This document shows, one piece after another, positions 1 to 7,853 of a DNA stretch of 43,077 nucleotides; the first letter of the stretch is position 1; each line of letters starts with the position of its first letter. Under the pieces are notes generated by a model that saw nothing but the letters and a program-made list of their open reading frames with translations, was not told the origin of the DNA and did not search any database. Made by a program: the position numbers and the translations under genes. The stretch is from Thiocapsa sp. UBA6158 (GTDB lineage Bacteria; Pseudomonadota; Gammaproteobacteria; Chromatiales; Chromatiaceae): contig NZ_DIUM01000137.1 in assembly GCF_002423035.1 (NCBI RefSeq), positions 1 to 43,077 on the forward strand, read 5' to 3'.

Positions 1-21
1 CTGAGGAACGACGCTAATCAC

Positions 22-630
22 CTATGACAAATACCAAGGTTCATCCAGAAGCACTCGGCCCTTGACACCCACGACACCATCCCAAGTCACCTGCGTGGCG
101 ACGATCCCGGGTGTGACTGTGTATTGAGCGGCTGCAAGATCGAGGTCAAAGTCAAGCGCTAGATCCAGGTAACGCGCCCCCAGAATCAGGTCGAGGTTCG
201 CGCGTTCGGTGTGAACAAGATTGAATACACCGCTCAGGTTGAAAACCCATCCCGTTGTCGCCACGCCCGCCGCGACATTCACGTTGCCGGTCGCACCCGA
301 CGCCAGACGGACAGGAACCTCCCCGCTCTCGTTTGCACGGACGTCGAGGTAGACCAGATCCGCCCCGACGGACCAGCGATCGCGGCGCGCCTCGAAGGCG
401 CCCATGAAGGCCATATCGAGATTGCTGATGAGCGTGTCGAAGCCGACATCGACCTCGGCTCCGCTGGCCGTTTCGCCCTGAATACCAGCGCCCCATAGGT
501 ATAGCGTCACCCCATAGTGCCAATCACCGCTCGCTTCGGCAGCGAGACTCCCGAGCGGTGCGACCAAGAGAGCCGGCAAGGCCACCACGGATCCCATCGC
601 GTAGACATGGGCGTCGGCGCGTCTGATCAT
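22..630 (-). CDS. Outer-membrane beta-barrel protein, C-terminally truncated
   Basis: 202 residues with an N-terminal signal peptide (hydrophobic stretch ending near LAAEA, about residue 30). The rest is alternating beta-strand-like sequence typical of a small outer-membrane porin-like barrel (WHYGVTLYLWGAG, WSVGADLVYLDV, LDLILGARYLDL). The reading frame stops right after EPWYLS. Related barrels usually continue past this WYLPYYLDVG-type strand with at least one more strand and an aromatic C-terminus, so the last strand or strands appear to be missing. The stop is 22 bases from the window edge, and the other two frames do not restore the expected strand. Export is well supported; exact family and function are unknown. 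The ATG at 630 is preceded by a modest purine-rich stretch. Confidence 0.55.
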   Translation of the reverse strand: MIRRADAHVYAMGSVVALPALLVAPLGSLAAEASGDWHYGVTLYLWGAGIQGETASGAEVDVGFDTLISNLDMAFMGAFEARRDRWSVGADLVYLDVRANESGEVPVRLASGATGNVNVAAGVATTGWVFNLSGVFNLVHTERANLDLILGARYLDLALDFDLDLAAAQYTVTPGIVATQVTWDGVVGVKGRVLLDEPWYLS

Positions 631-802
631 AATCCTGTCCCGCTTTGTGCGCTTGAGATGCCGGATGCGGCTGCCCGGCAGTTATACCGAGCACGCGCGG
701 ATTTTTCGGCGAATTGCATGCCCCGCGTGTCAACACTGCGATCGGGTTCACCGCGTAAAGCTCACGTTTTTTCTTCTCCGATCGAGATACGAGGCAGGAT
801 AA

Positions 803-828
803 GGACGAAGCGCCTTTGCGCCCCGTCC
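803..828 (-). terminator. Strong hairpin after the sulfatase gene
   Basis: An 11-bp stem (two G-U pairs when read as RNA on the minus strand, otherwise fully paired) with an AAAG tetraloop, starting about 36 nt beyond the sulfatase stop. No U-tract follows, so it may be a transcript-end stabiliser or an imperfect terminator rather than a canonical intrinsic terminator. It separates the sulfatase from the outer-membrane protein gene on the same strand. Confidence 0.4.
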
Positions 829-863
829 CGCCTCTCGATAGCGAATCGGCAACCAGTGGCGCT

Positions 864-2495
864 TTAGTTGCCAGGTCGGGTCAATGCCTCGAGCTGCTTC
901 AGCGACTCCATAGCCCCAACCTTCTCGAGGGTTTGGTAGCCGATATTGCCTGCGGAGAGACTGGAACCCGGCTGGAACGGGTAGTCCGGGATGGTCATGA
1001 AGAAGTTTTTGATGACCTCCTGCATCGGAACCATGACCCACATGTTGTCGACGTACCAGCGCACGTACATCAAGGAGTGATGCGGCATCATCTCGTAGGG
1101 ATCTTCATGAAGGTTCACGATCAAAGGCCAATTGGTCGCTTTACGGACTCCGAGCGCGATATTGCCGTCGACACCCGCAAAGTTGACCTTCCACGGACCG
1201 TAGCGGACGGCATTAAGCTCGCCGCCTTGGCCGAAATACAGAAACGATTTGCGTGGACTTTCCTCCGCCTCGCCCTTGAAGAACGGCAGGAAGTTGTGGC
1301 CGTCGAGGTGCACACGCCAGTCCTTGCCGTTTGCCGAATACCCCTGTTTCATCTCGTCCACCAGGTCCGACTCGCCGACCGCGGCCATCAGGGTCGGGAT
1401 CCAGTCCTCGTGGGACATCAGCTCATTGAACTTGGTACCGGGCTTTACAGTGCCGGGCCAGCGAACCATGGCGGGGACCCGCATACCGCCTTCCCATGTC
1501 GTGCCCTTCTCCCCGTAAAACGGCGTAATGCCGCCGTCGGGCCAGGTCACGGTCTCGGCGCCGTTGTCGGTGGAGTAGATCACGATCGTGTTGTCCAACA
1601 CGCCCAGGTCTTCGAGCTTCTTCAGGATCTGACCCACGTGGTCGTCGTGCTCGACAATACCGTCGGGATAGATGCCCACGCCGGTCCTTCCCTCGGATTC
1701 GGGCTTCAGGCGGGTCCAGACGTGCATGCGGGTGGTGGTGATCCAGGTAAAGAAGGGTTTGTCGTCCGCGTGGGCGCGATCGATGAAATCCAGTGCCTTG
1801 CCGACGATGACATCGTCGGCGGTTTCCATGCGCTCGCGGGTGAGCGGGCCGGTGTCTTCGATGCGGCCATCGGCAAACGAGTGAAGCACACCGCGCGGCC
1901 CGAAGCGCTTGTGGAACTCGGGATCCTTCGGGTAGTGGTAAGTCTCGGGCTCCTCTTCGGCGTTGAGGTGGTAGAGGTTGCCGTAGAACTCGTCGAAACC
2001 GTGGACGGTCGGCAGGTGCTTATCGCGGTCGCCGAGGTGGTTCTTGCCGAACTGACCGGTGGCGTACCCCTTGTCCTTCAACAGGTCGCCCAGGGTCGGC
2101 GCCCAGTCGGGGATGCCATGTTCGGAGCCGGGCATACCGATGGTGAGAAGGCCCGTGCGGAAGGGGTGCTGCCCGAGTATGAAGGCGGCACGCCCGGCCG
2201 TGCAGCTCTGCTGGGCGTAATAGTGCGTAAACATCCCGCCTTCGCTGGCGATCCGGTCGATGTTTGGCGTTTCGTAACCCATGACGCCGTGGTTGTAGGC
2301 GCTGATATTGTGCACGCCGATGTCGTCGCCCCAGATGACGACAACATTGGGTTTCGCCGTGTCCTCGGCAGAGGCCGGCGCGACCAGGGCCAGGCTGCCG
2401 CCGAGGGCGAGCAAAGCCAGCCCCAGCGATGCGCCCATGCGACCCGGGGAACAAGCACCGCGACGGTCCTGTTCTTTGGATATCAACTGAATCAT
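864..2495 (-). CDS. Arylsulfatase-type sulfatase (type I, formylglycine-dependent), exported
   Basis: 543 residues. It belongs to the alkaline-phosphatase-superfamily sulfatases, which hydrolyse sulfate esters. Seen: a signal sequence with a hydrophobic core at about 22-40 and an ASA|E cleavage site near 43; the metal-binding DD at 57-58 (IWGDDIG); and the sulfatase signature C98-T-A-G-R102, where the Cys is the predicted formylglycine precursor (the C-x-A-x-R variant of C-x-P-x-R). STDNGAE and a Gly-Met-Arg-Val-Pro stretch complete the usual core. The ATG at 2495 is chosen over upstream options because GGAGG lies 8-9 nt before it. A frameshifted STAS-like gene lies upstream on the same strand, and a sigma-54 activator with a BASS-type carrier is divergent, suggesting regulated use of an organic sulfate ester. 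The substrate cannot be read from sequence. No formylglycine-generating enzyme is visible in the window. Confidence 0.9.
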   Translation of the reverse strand: MIQLISKEQDRRGACSPGRMGASLGLALLALGGSLALVAPASAEDTAKPNVVVIWGDDIGVHNISAYNHGVMGYETPNIDRIASEGGMFTHYYAQQSCTAGRAAFILGQHPFRTGLLTIGMPGSEHGIPDWAPTLGDLLKDKGYATGQFGKNHLGDRDKHLPTVHGFDEFYGNLYHLNAEEEPETYHYPKDPEFHKRFGPRGVLHSFADGRIEDTGPLTRERMETADDVIVGKALDFIDRAHADDKPFFTWITTTRMHVWTRLKPESEGRTGVGIYPDGIVEHDDHVGQILKKLEDLGVLDNTIVIYSTDNGAETVTWPDGGITPFYGEKGTTWEGGMRVPAMVRWPGTVKPGTKFNELMSHEDWIPTLMAAVGESDLVDEMKQGYSANGKDWRVHLDGHNFLPFFKGEAEESPRKSFLYFGQGGELNAVRYGPWKVNFAGVDGNIALGVRKATNWPLIVNLHEDPYEMMPHHSLMYVRWYVDNMWVMVPMQEVIKNFFMTIPDYPFQPGSSLSAGNIGYQTLEKVGAMESLKQLEALTRPGN

Positions 2496-2538
2496 TCTTC
2501 CAGCCTCCTCGAAATCAGTAGGTGTTTTTTCGGATCTC

Positions 2539-2834
2539 TCACGAGATCTTGTCTTGATCCTCATCATGACCGGTCGGATCCGCCGGTTCGCCGAGCAACA
2601 GCGCAAGGTAGGGCGAGCAATTCACAAGGCGTGCTCCTCGCGCCGCAGCCCATCTCAGGAGGTCCAGTGCAGATGCGTCCGCCTGTCGCAAATCGGCGAG
2701 ATCCACGGTCAGCAGCCCCGCCGACGGCTCGACGCAAACGCGCTCCAGCTCCGCGATACCGTCGGCCTCCAGCCAACCGTCGACCTTGACGAGGTTTCCC
2801 CCGGGGCATCCAGACGTGTAATCCGAAAGGTCAT
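2539..2834 (-). pseudogene. STAS-like small protein, apparently frameshifted at a G-run
   Basis: Read from ATG 2834 the frame gives MTFRITRLDAPG and then runs off. Adding one base in the CCCCGGGGG run restores a protein of about 98 residues: NLVKVDGWLEADGIAELE, a central LLTVDLADLRQADASALDLL, then ARGARLVNCSPYLALLL, ending at the TGA at 2539. That pattern (beta strand, DLADLRxAD, LLRWAAARGARLVxCSP) resembles STAS/SpoIIAA-like domains, which act as regulatory partners. The interval is exactly one base short of a whole number of codons. It lies 43 nt upstream of the sulfatase and probably shared its transcript. It could be a true frameshift mutation, a sequencing error in the homopolymer, or a slippage site. 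Confidence 0.6.
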
Positions 2835-2889
2835 GTCGTGCGATCGAGCAGAATCCGATCCAATCCTGAAACGATAACTCGACATTTCA

Positions 2890-2927
2890 TCAAGATACTG
2901 AATCAATTAATAATTTCAGGATCTTGA
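2890..2927. promoter_or_regulatory. Interrupted dyad between the sulfatase unit and the sigma-54 regulator
   Basis: The arms at 2890-2902 and 2915-2927 are 13 nt each (TCAAGAT-A-CTGAA and TTCAG-G-ATCTTGA), complementary at 12 of 13 positions, around a 12-nt AT-rich centre. The site is far more AT-rich than its surroundings and sits in the divergent gap 2835-2960, so an operator or activator-binding site is the natural reading. The likely ligand is the adjacent NtrC-family activator, but that is inference. I looked for a clean -24/-12 sigma-54 promoter (TGGCAC-N5-TTGC) nearby and found no convincing match. Confidence 0.5.
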
Positions 2928-3077
2928 CGACCGAGCATGCGGAGACAAGGAGGTTTCTCGTTGCCGAGAGCGACGACATGCAGTGGTTTCTCTCACGAAA
3001 TCTCGTCAATCTCGAAATACCGTGGCTCGGGAAAATGCGGGTACACTTGCGGCACGTCCGAAGCATCTTTATCAGTG

Positions 3078-4751
3078 ATGTCTATCCCTCCCGCAGCAAA
3101 TCGCGATCGAGATGCCGACACTTCGCCGGATGCCCCGAGCAACGCGACCGGCTTCGAAGATCTCCTCGCAGATCTGACGGCGTCGTTCGTCAACGTGGAG
3201 CCGGAGGCACTCGACGACCTGATCGTGGATGCCCTGCGACGTATCGTGCAATTCCTCGGGGTCGACCGCAGCACGCTAGGCCGTTATGAACACAACTCCG
3301 GACAGCTCATGACGACGCACTCCTGGGCGGTGCCGGGCATCGAGCCGGTGCCATCGCCGATTGCCGAGTCCCGCTTTCCCTATCTGGCCCCGCGGATGCG
3401 CTCCGGCAGCGCAGTGGTCTTTAACCGGATTACCGACCTTCCGCCCGAGGCGGCCGCCGACGCGTCGGCCCTGAGCAAACTCGGGCTTCGCTCCATGGCC
3501 ACCTTTCCGCTGTCGGCGACCGGCGGCCCGCTCGGCTGGCTGTCGTTCGGGGCAATCCGCCGGACACACGTCTGGACCGAGCCCGAAGTCCGACGCCTGC
3601 GCCTGCTCGCCGGGGTCTTTGCAAATGCAATGCTGCGAAGGCGCAAAGAGGTGGAGCTCAAGGCCGCGCTCGCAGAGAACCTGGCGCTGCGCGAGCGGGT
3701 GGAAGCGGAGAACGCGGTGTGGCGAGAAGAGGTGCTGCATTGCCGCGAATTCGACGAACTGGTCGGGGAAAGCCCGGCCCTGAAGCGGGTGCTGCTTCAG
3801 TTGGAGCAAGTCGCCCCCACCGACAGCACGGTCCTGGTGCTGGGCGAGACCCGCACCGGCAAGGACTTGATCGCGACCGCCATCCACAAACGCAGCCGCA
3901 GGGCCGAGCGACCACTCATTCGGGTCAATTGCGCGGCCTTGCCGGCCACACTCATCGAGAGCGAGCTGTTCGGCCACGAGAAGGGCGCGTTCACCGGCGC
4001 CATCGCCCGCAAGGTCGGCCGTTTCGAGGTTGCCGACGGCGGCACCTTGGTTCTGGACGAGATCGGCGAGCTGCCCCTGGAGCTGCAGGCGAAGCTCCTG
4101 CGTGTCTTGCAGAGCGGCGAGTTCGAACGGCTGGGCTCGACGACGACCCGGCACAGTGACGCTCGGTTGATTGCTTCGACCAATCGTGATCTCGAGACCA
4201 TGTCGCGAGAAGGAACCTTCCGTGCCGACCTCTACTATCGTCTCGGCGTCTTCCCCATCACGCTGCCGCCGCTGCGCGAGCGCCGGGAGGACATCGCCCT
4301 GCTTGCGGCCTATTTTGTCGAGAAGCTCCGGGCCAAACTGGGCCGCCAGGTGACCCGCATCCCGGACCATGCCATCGCCGATTTGATGGCTTACGATTGG
4401 CCTGGCAACGTGCGGGAGCTGGAGAACATCGTCGAGCGCTCCCTCATCCTCTCGTCGGGCTCGACCCTGTCGGTCGACCGCCTCCCCGGCGCCCACGGGG
4501 TGAGGCCCATGCAGGGCGCGGCGCCGGGTCCCGGGACTGCGGACGACAACCGCACGCTGAAGCATGTGGAGCGCGACCACATCCTGGCGGGGTGCGAGCG
4601 CTGCGGCTGGCGCATCAATGGTGCGGGCAATGCCGCGGAGCGCTTGGGGATTAATCCCAACACGCTGCGCTCGAGGATGCTGAAGCTGGGTATCCTGCGG
4701 CCCGCCACGGCACACGAAGGGAGAAGTCGTTCCGGGCGCCGCCTTCCGTGA
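3078..4751 (+). CDS. Sigma-54-dependent transcriptional activator (GAF - AAA+ - Fis HTH)
   Basis: About 557 residues from the ATG at 3078. Residues 25-190 form a GAF-like sensory domain (FLGVDRSTLGRYE, LGWLSFGAIR). A coiled linker follows, then a full AAA+ sigma-54 interaction domain: Walker A GETRTGK at 256-262, the GAFTGA loop intact at 303-308, and Walker B GGTLVLDEIGEL. The C-terminus carries a Fis-type helix-turn-helix (AAERLGINPNTLRSRM). The intact GAFTGA supports real sigma-54 contact. The start is uncertain: a TTG at 2961 is in frame and follows a perfect AAGGAGG by 7 nt, and would add 39 residues of unremarkable sequence. The stop overlaps the start of the downstream transporter (GTGA), so the two are translationally coupled. 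Likely targets are the transporter and the divergent sulfatase unit. Confidence 0.88.
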   Translation: MSIPPAANRDRDADTSPDAPSNATGFEDLLADLTASFVNVEPEALDDLIVDALRRIVQFLGVDRSTLGRYEHNSGQLMTTHSWAVPGIEPVPSPIAESRFPYLAPRMRSGSAVVFNRITDLPPEAAADASALSKLGLRSMATFPLSATGGPLGWLSFGAIRRTHVWTEPEVRRLRLLAGVFANAMLRRRKEVELKAALAENLALRERVEAENAVWREEVLHCREFDELVGESPALKRVLLQLEQVAPTDSTVLVLGETRTGKDLIATAIHKRSRRAERPLIRVNCAALPATLIESELFGHEKGAFTGAIARKVGRFEVADGGTLVLDEIGELPLELQAKLLRVLQSGEFERLGSTTTRHSDARLIASTNRDLETMSREGTFRADLYYRLGVFPITLPPLRERREDIALLAAYFVEKLRAKLGRQVTRIPDHAIADLMAYDWPGNVRELENIVERSLILSSGSTLSVDRLPGAHGVRPMQGAAPGPGTADDNRTLKHVERDHILAGCERCGWRINGAGNAAERLGINPNTLRSRMLKLGILRPATAHEGRSRSGRRLP

Positions 4752-5632
4752 CCGGCGGGGCACCGATCTTGGACCTCGCGATCCCGGCGCTCGTCTGGCT
4801 GCTGATGCTGGTCGTTGGGCTAGAGCTCACCCCGGGTGATTTTCGACGGGTTCTGGTCTATCCGCGAGCGGTCGGCATCGCCACCTTGGGCCAGCTCCTG
4901 CTGCTTCCCGCATGTGCCGCCCTGCTGATTTGGGCAGCACGGCCTGAGCCCTGGATCGTCGCCGGGATGATCCTGCTCGCCGCGAGCCCGGGCGGGGCTA
5001 TCTCCAACCTCTACAGCTATCTCGGCAGGGGCAACGTCGCCCTGTCGGTCACCCTGACCGCCTTGTCCACCCTCCTCGCCTTGGGGACCATGCCTGCCCT
5101 GACCGCCGCCGGATTGGCGCTGTTCCTCCAGGAATCGCATCGTCTCGTGATTCCGGCGGGTCGCATGATCGGTCAGCTGAGTCTGATGATGCTCCTTCCC
5201 TTGACGCTCGGCATGGCCTTGCGCGCGTGGAGGCCGGCCGGTGTCGCCGCAGCACGTCAGCCCTTGCGAATCTTGAGTCTCGTCGGCCTTGCCTGCCTGG
5301 TAGGCATCATTCTGATCGACCAGCGCGAGGATCTAACGGCGGCTGTACGCGCGGCCCTTCCGACCGCCCTGCCCTTCTGCATCATCACGATGGCGGCTGG
5401 CTTCATCGTGGGGTGGGTGGCGCGCCTTTCGAGCGAGGACCGCTTCACCCTGCTGATCGAATTCAGCACCCGCAATCTCGGATTGGTCGCCATCATGGGT
5501 GCCCTGATCATGGGTCAGGTCAAGCTGGTGCTGTTCGCGACCCTGGTCTTCCTGATCGAGCTGCCCATCGTCTTGATCTTGATCGCGATACGCTCGCATT
5601 TGGCCGGAGATCCAAACAAGACTCTCGCCTGA
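4748..5632 (+). CDS. Bile acid:sodium symporter (BASS) family transporter
   Basis: 294 residues, hydrophobic throughout with about nine membrane segments. ASPGGAISNLYSYLGRGNVA followed by LSVTLTALSTLLA is the family's characteristic discontinuous-helix region, and a second such region is seen at EFSTRNLGLVAIMG. BASS carriers move organic anions (bile acids, pantoate, pyruvate and other keto acids) with sodium. The GTG start overlaps the TGA of the sigma-54 regulator by 4 bases, so it is co-translated with it. Next to a sulfatase, a plausible role is uptake of an organic anion released from, or carrying, a sulfate ester. That substrate assignment is inference only. Confidence 0.85.
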   Translation: MTGGAPILDLAIPALVWLLMLVVGLELTPGDFRRVLVYPRAVGIATLGQLLLLPACAALLIWAARPEPWIVAGMILLAASPGGAISNLYSYLGRGNVALSVTLTALSTLLALGTMPALTAAGLALFLQESHRLVIPAGRMIGQLSLMMLLPLTLGMALRAWRPAGVAAARQPLRILSLVGLACLVGIILIDQREDLTAAVRAALPTALPFCIITMAAGFIVGWVARLSSEDRFTLLIEFSTRNLGLVAIMGALIMGQVKLVLFATLVFLIELPIVLILIAIRSHLAGDPNKTLA

Positions 5633-5678
5633 GGGTCTCTTGTTCTGCGCCCCCGGAGAAGCGCGCGGAAACGCCCCG

Positions 5679-6545
5679 TCACTCCAGATTCTGAACCTGC
5701 TCGCGCATCTGTTCGATCAGGACCTTCATCTCGACCGCCTCGCGGGTCACCTCCACATCGGCCGACTTGGAGCCGAGCGTGTTGGCCTCTCGGTTGAGTT
5801 CCTGCATGAGAAAATCCAGGCGGCGTCCGACCGGCTCGCGGCGTTTGAGCACGTCCCGAACCTCGGCGACGTGAGCCTCGAGACGGTCCATCTCCTCGTC
5901 CACATCCAGCCGTGCCGCGACCAGGGCCATCTCCTGCTCCAAGCGGGCAGGATCCAGCTCGGCGCGCAGCTCGGCGAGTCGATCGGCGAGGCGTCGTCGC
6001 ACGCTCGTCATCACCTCGGGCATCCGGGCGCGCACGCGCACCACGCTCTCCTGCAGGCGATCGCAGCGATCGACCAGGAGGCGCTCGAGACGCTCGCCCT
6101 CGCGCTCGCGGGTCGCGAGCAGGGTGTCGATGGCGGTCTCCAGAAGATCCAGTGCGGCGGCCGTCACCTCGTCCAGATCGCGGTCCTGCTCCTGGAGCAC
6201 GCCGGGCCAGCGCAGCAGCTCGAAGGGCGAGGGCTCGATGCCGCGGCCGATGATGGCGCCCACCTCCTGACCCGCAGCCAGCAACTGCTCGACGAATGCG
6301 CGGTTGACCCGCAGACTTCCGCCGAGTCCGACGGCCGGGACGTAGCGTAGGTTGCAGTCGAGCTTGCCGCGTTGGACACGGGCGGCCAGGCGCGTGCGCA
6401 CGCTGGTTTCGAGCGCACGCAGCTCCTCGGGCAACCGCAGGTGCGGTTCGAGATAGCGGTGGTTGACGGCCCGCAGCTCCCACGTCAGCTCGCCGAAATC
6501 ACCGGAGCGCGACTCGCGCGCGAAGGCCGTCATACTTTTGATCAT
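5679..6545 (-). CDS. yicC: YicC family endoribonuclease
   Basis: 288 residues, matching the usual family length of about 287-290. The N-terminal signature MIKSMTAFAR, the central NRHLEP-like VNHRYLEPHLRLPEELR and the C-terminal LDFLMQELNREANTLGSKS with EMKVLIEQMREQVQNLE are diagnostic. YicC proteins are cytosolic endoribonucleases; E. coli YicC acts in RNA turnover. It lies near rph, as in many gammaproteobacteria, where both belong to an RNA-processing neighbourhood. The gmk gene that often follows yicC is absent here; the BASS gene converges on it from the other side. Confidence 0.95.
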   Translation of the reverse strand: MIKSMTAFARESRSGDFGELTWELRAVNHRYLEPHLRLPEELRALETSVRTRLAARVQRGKLDCNLRYVPAVGLGGSLRVNRAFVEQLLAAGQEVGAIIGRGIEPSPFELLRWPGVLQEQDRDLDEVTAAALDLLETAIDTLLATREREGERLERLLVDRCDRLQESVVRVRARMPEVMTSVRRRLADRLAELRAELDPARLEQEMALVAARLDVDEEMDRLEAHVAEVRDVLKRREPVGRRLDFLMQELNREANTLGSKSADVEVTREAVEMKVLIEQMREQVQNLE

Positions 6546-6887
6546 GGGGTCGTCCCTTGGGTGGTCATGTGGGGGTGCGACATGGGCATCGACGCTCGGG
6601 CTCGTCGAGCGGCTGCGAGGCCGCTAAACTGGATCCGGACGCGAGGCATCTATTATCCGGGTCGGCCTGTCCGACGCAACGGCGAAACGCCTTCCGTGAC
6701 GCACGAATACGAGTCTCGGTCGGAGTGCGCCCGGCTCCGAACGCACGGTTCAAAAGATCGACCGTACCTGCCCGCCGATCCATTGCCTTGTTGCGCGCGC
6801 GGGCGCAGGATTCGGTCCCGAGCGTTTGACGCTCCCGCGGCTCGCTGCGTGCCGCCGGATCCTGAACGGAGACCGACAGAGACGATC
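6546..6887. other. 342-nt divergent intergenic region, yicC / kinase
   Basis: No gene is recognised on either strand. The region contains the divergent promoters for yicC (minus) and the kinase-rph direction (plus). A TATTAT at about 6652 could be a plus-strand -10 box, but no good -35 is visible at the right spacing. Many relatives carry a PP2C-type phosphatase with this kinase; I found no trace of one here. Confidence 0.35.
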
Positions 6888-7808
6888 ATGGCCGTCGCCC
6901 GAGACAGCCTTCCGGCCGGCACCTTGCTGGGTCCATATCGGGTCGTGAAGACCCTCGCGCAGGGCGGTTTCAGCCTTATCTACCTCGCCTACGACGAGGA
7001 CTCGGGCGAAGAGGTCGTCATCAAGGAATACATGCCCAAGAAGATCGCGCGGCGCGAAAGTGCGCGGCGCGTGATGGCGAGCGAGCCGCAGCTCGCCGCG
7101 AATCTCCATCAGGGACGCAAGCTGTTCTTTCAGGAGGCCAAGGCCCTTGCCGCGCTGAAACATCCCTCGATCGTTCGGGTACTGGATTTCTTTCTCGCCA
7201 ACGATACGGGCTATCTGGTGATGCCCAACGAGCGGGGACGCAACCTCGGGGCCTATGTTGCGGAACGTCGCGGCGGACTCAGTACGACCTTCATCCTCGA
7301 TGTCTTCATCCCGGTCCTGGATGCCTTGTCGCTGCTGCATCGCCGCTCCATGGTCCACCTGGACGTGAAGCCCGGCAACATCCATCTGCGACACGGCAAT
7401 CGACCCCTGCTGCTCGACCTTGGCGCCGCTCGCGCCTTGGCGAAAGGACGCGCGCGCGGCGGGCAGGTCATCACCGCCGGTTATTCGCCGATCGAGCAGC
7501 ATCTGTGCGACGGTCATATCGGTCCCTGGACCGATGTCTACGCAGTCGGGGCCAGCATCCGCGCCTGCATGGAAGGGCGCACGCCGCCCCCCGCACCCGA
7601 GCGTCGGAAGGAGGACACCTTGATTCCGGCCACGGTGGAGCTGAAAACCCGGTATCCTTTCCCCCTGCTCAGGCTGGTCGATTGGTCGATGTCGCTGGAG
7701 AGCGGCGACCGTCCACAGGATGCCGGAGAACTCCTCGCGGCGGTGCTCGAGGAGGTGGCCCGGAGCCCGGACAGGGTGTCGGGCACACCGTCGAGCGCAT
7801 CCGAATAA
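6888..7808 (+). CDS. Serine/threonine protein kinase (non-RD, DLG variant)
   Basis: 306 residues of essentially bare kinase domain. Seen: Gly-rich loop AQGGFS at 24-29; VAIK-type lysine K46 (VVIKEYMP); catalytic loop H157-L-D159-VKPGN164; and D177-L-G in place of DFG. SPIEQ replaces the APE region and GPWTDVYAVG matches subdomain IX. The Lys-Asp-Asp set is intact, so activity is plausible. HLD instead of HRD makes it a non-RD kinase, which is usually less dependent on activation-loop phosphorylation. There is no transmembrane segment or PASTA domain, so it is cytosolic. It precedes rph by 45 nt and may be cotranscribed with it. No partner phosphatase is adjacent. An upstream in-frame extension exists, but the ATG at 6888 fits the domain boundary. 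Confidence 0.88.
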   Translation: MAVARDSLPAGTLLGPYRVVKTLAQGGFSLIYLAYDEDSGEEVVIKEYMPKKIARRESARRVMASEPQLAANLHQGRKLFFQEAKALAALKHPSIVRVLDFFLANDTGYLVMPNERGRNLGAYVAERRGGLSTTFILDVFIPVLDALSLLHRRSMVHLDVKPGNIHLRHGNRPLLLDLGAARALAKGRARGGQVITAGYSPIEQHLCDGHIGPWTDVYAVGASIRACMEGRTPPPAPERRKEDTLIPATVELKTRYPFPLLRLVDWSMSLESGDRPQDAGELLAAVLEEVARSPDRVSGTPSSASE

Positions 7809-7853
7809 TCACGCCACGCCACACCCTTTCCGGTTTCGAGATCGAGCATCGCC

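Noticed and set aside
816..2789. 657-residue plus-strand ORF opposite the sulfatase
   Set aside because: It is the antisense shadow of the sulfatase; the sulfatase has a signature motif, signal peptide and ribosome-binding site, the other has none.
3049..3064. Possible sigma-54 promoter near TGGCTCG...TGC upstream of the activator
   Set aside because: The spacing between GG and GC is one base too long compared with the -24/-12 consensus, at about 3022-3040 and neighbouring positions; not convincing.
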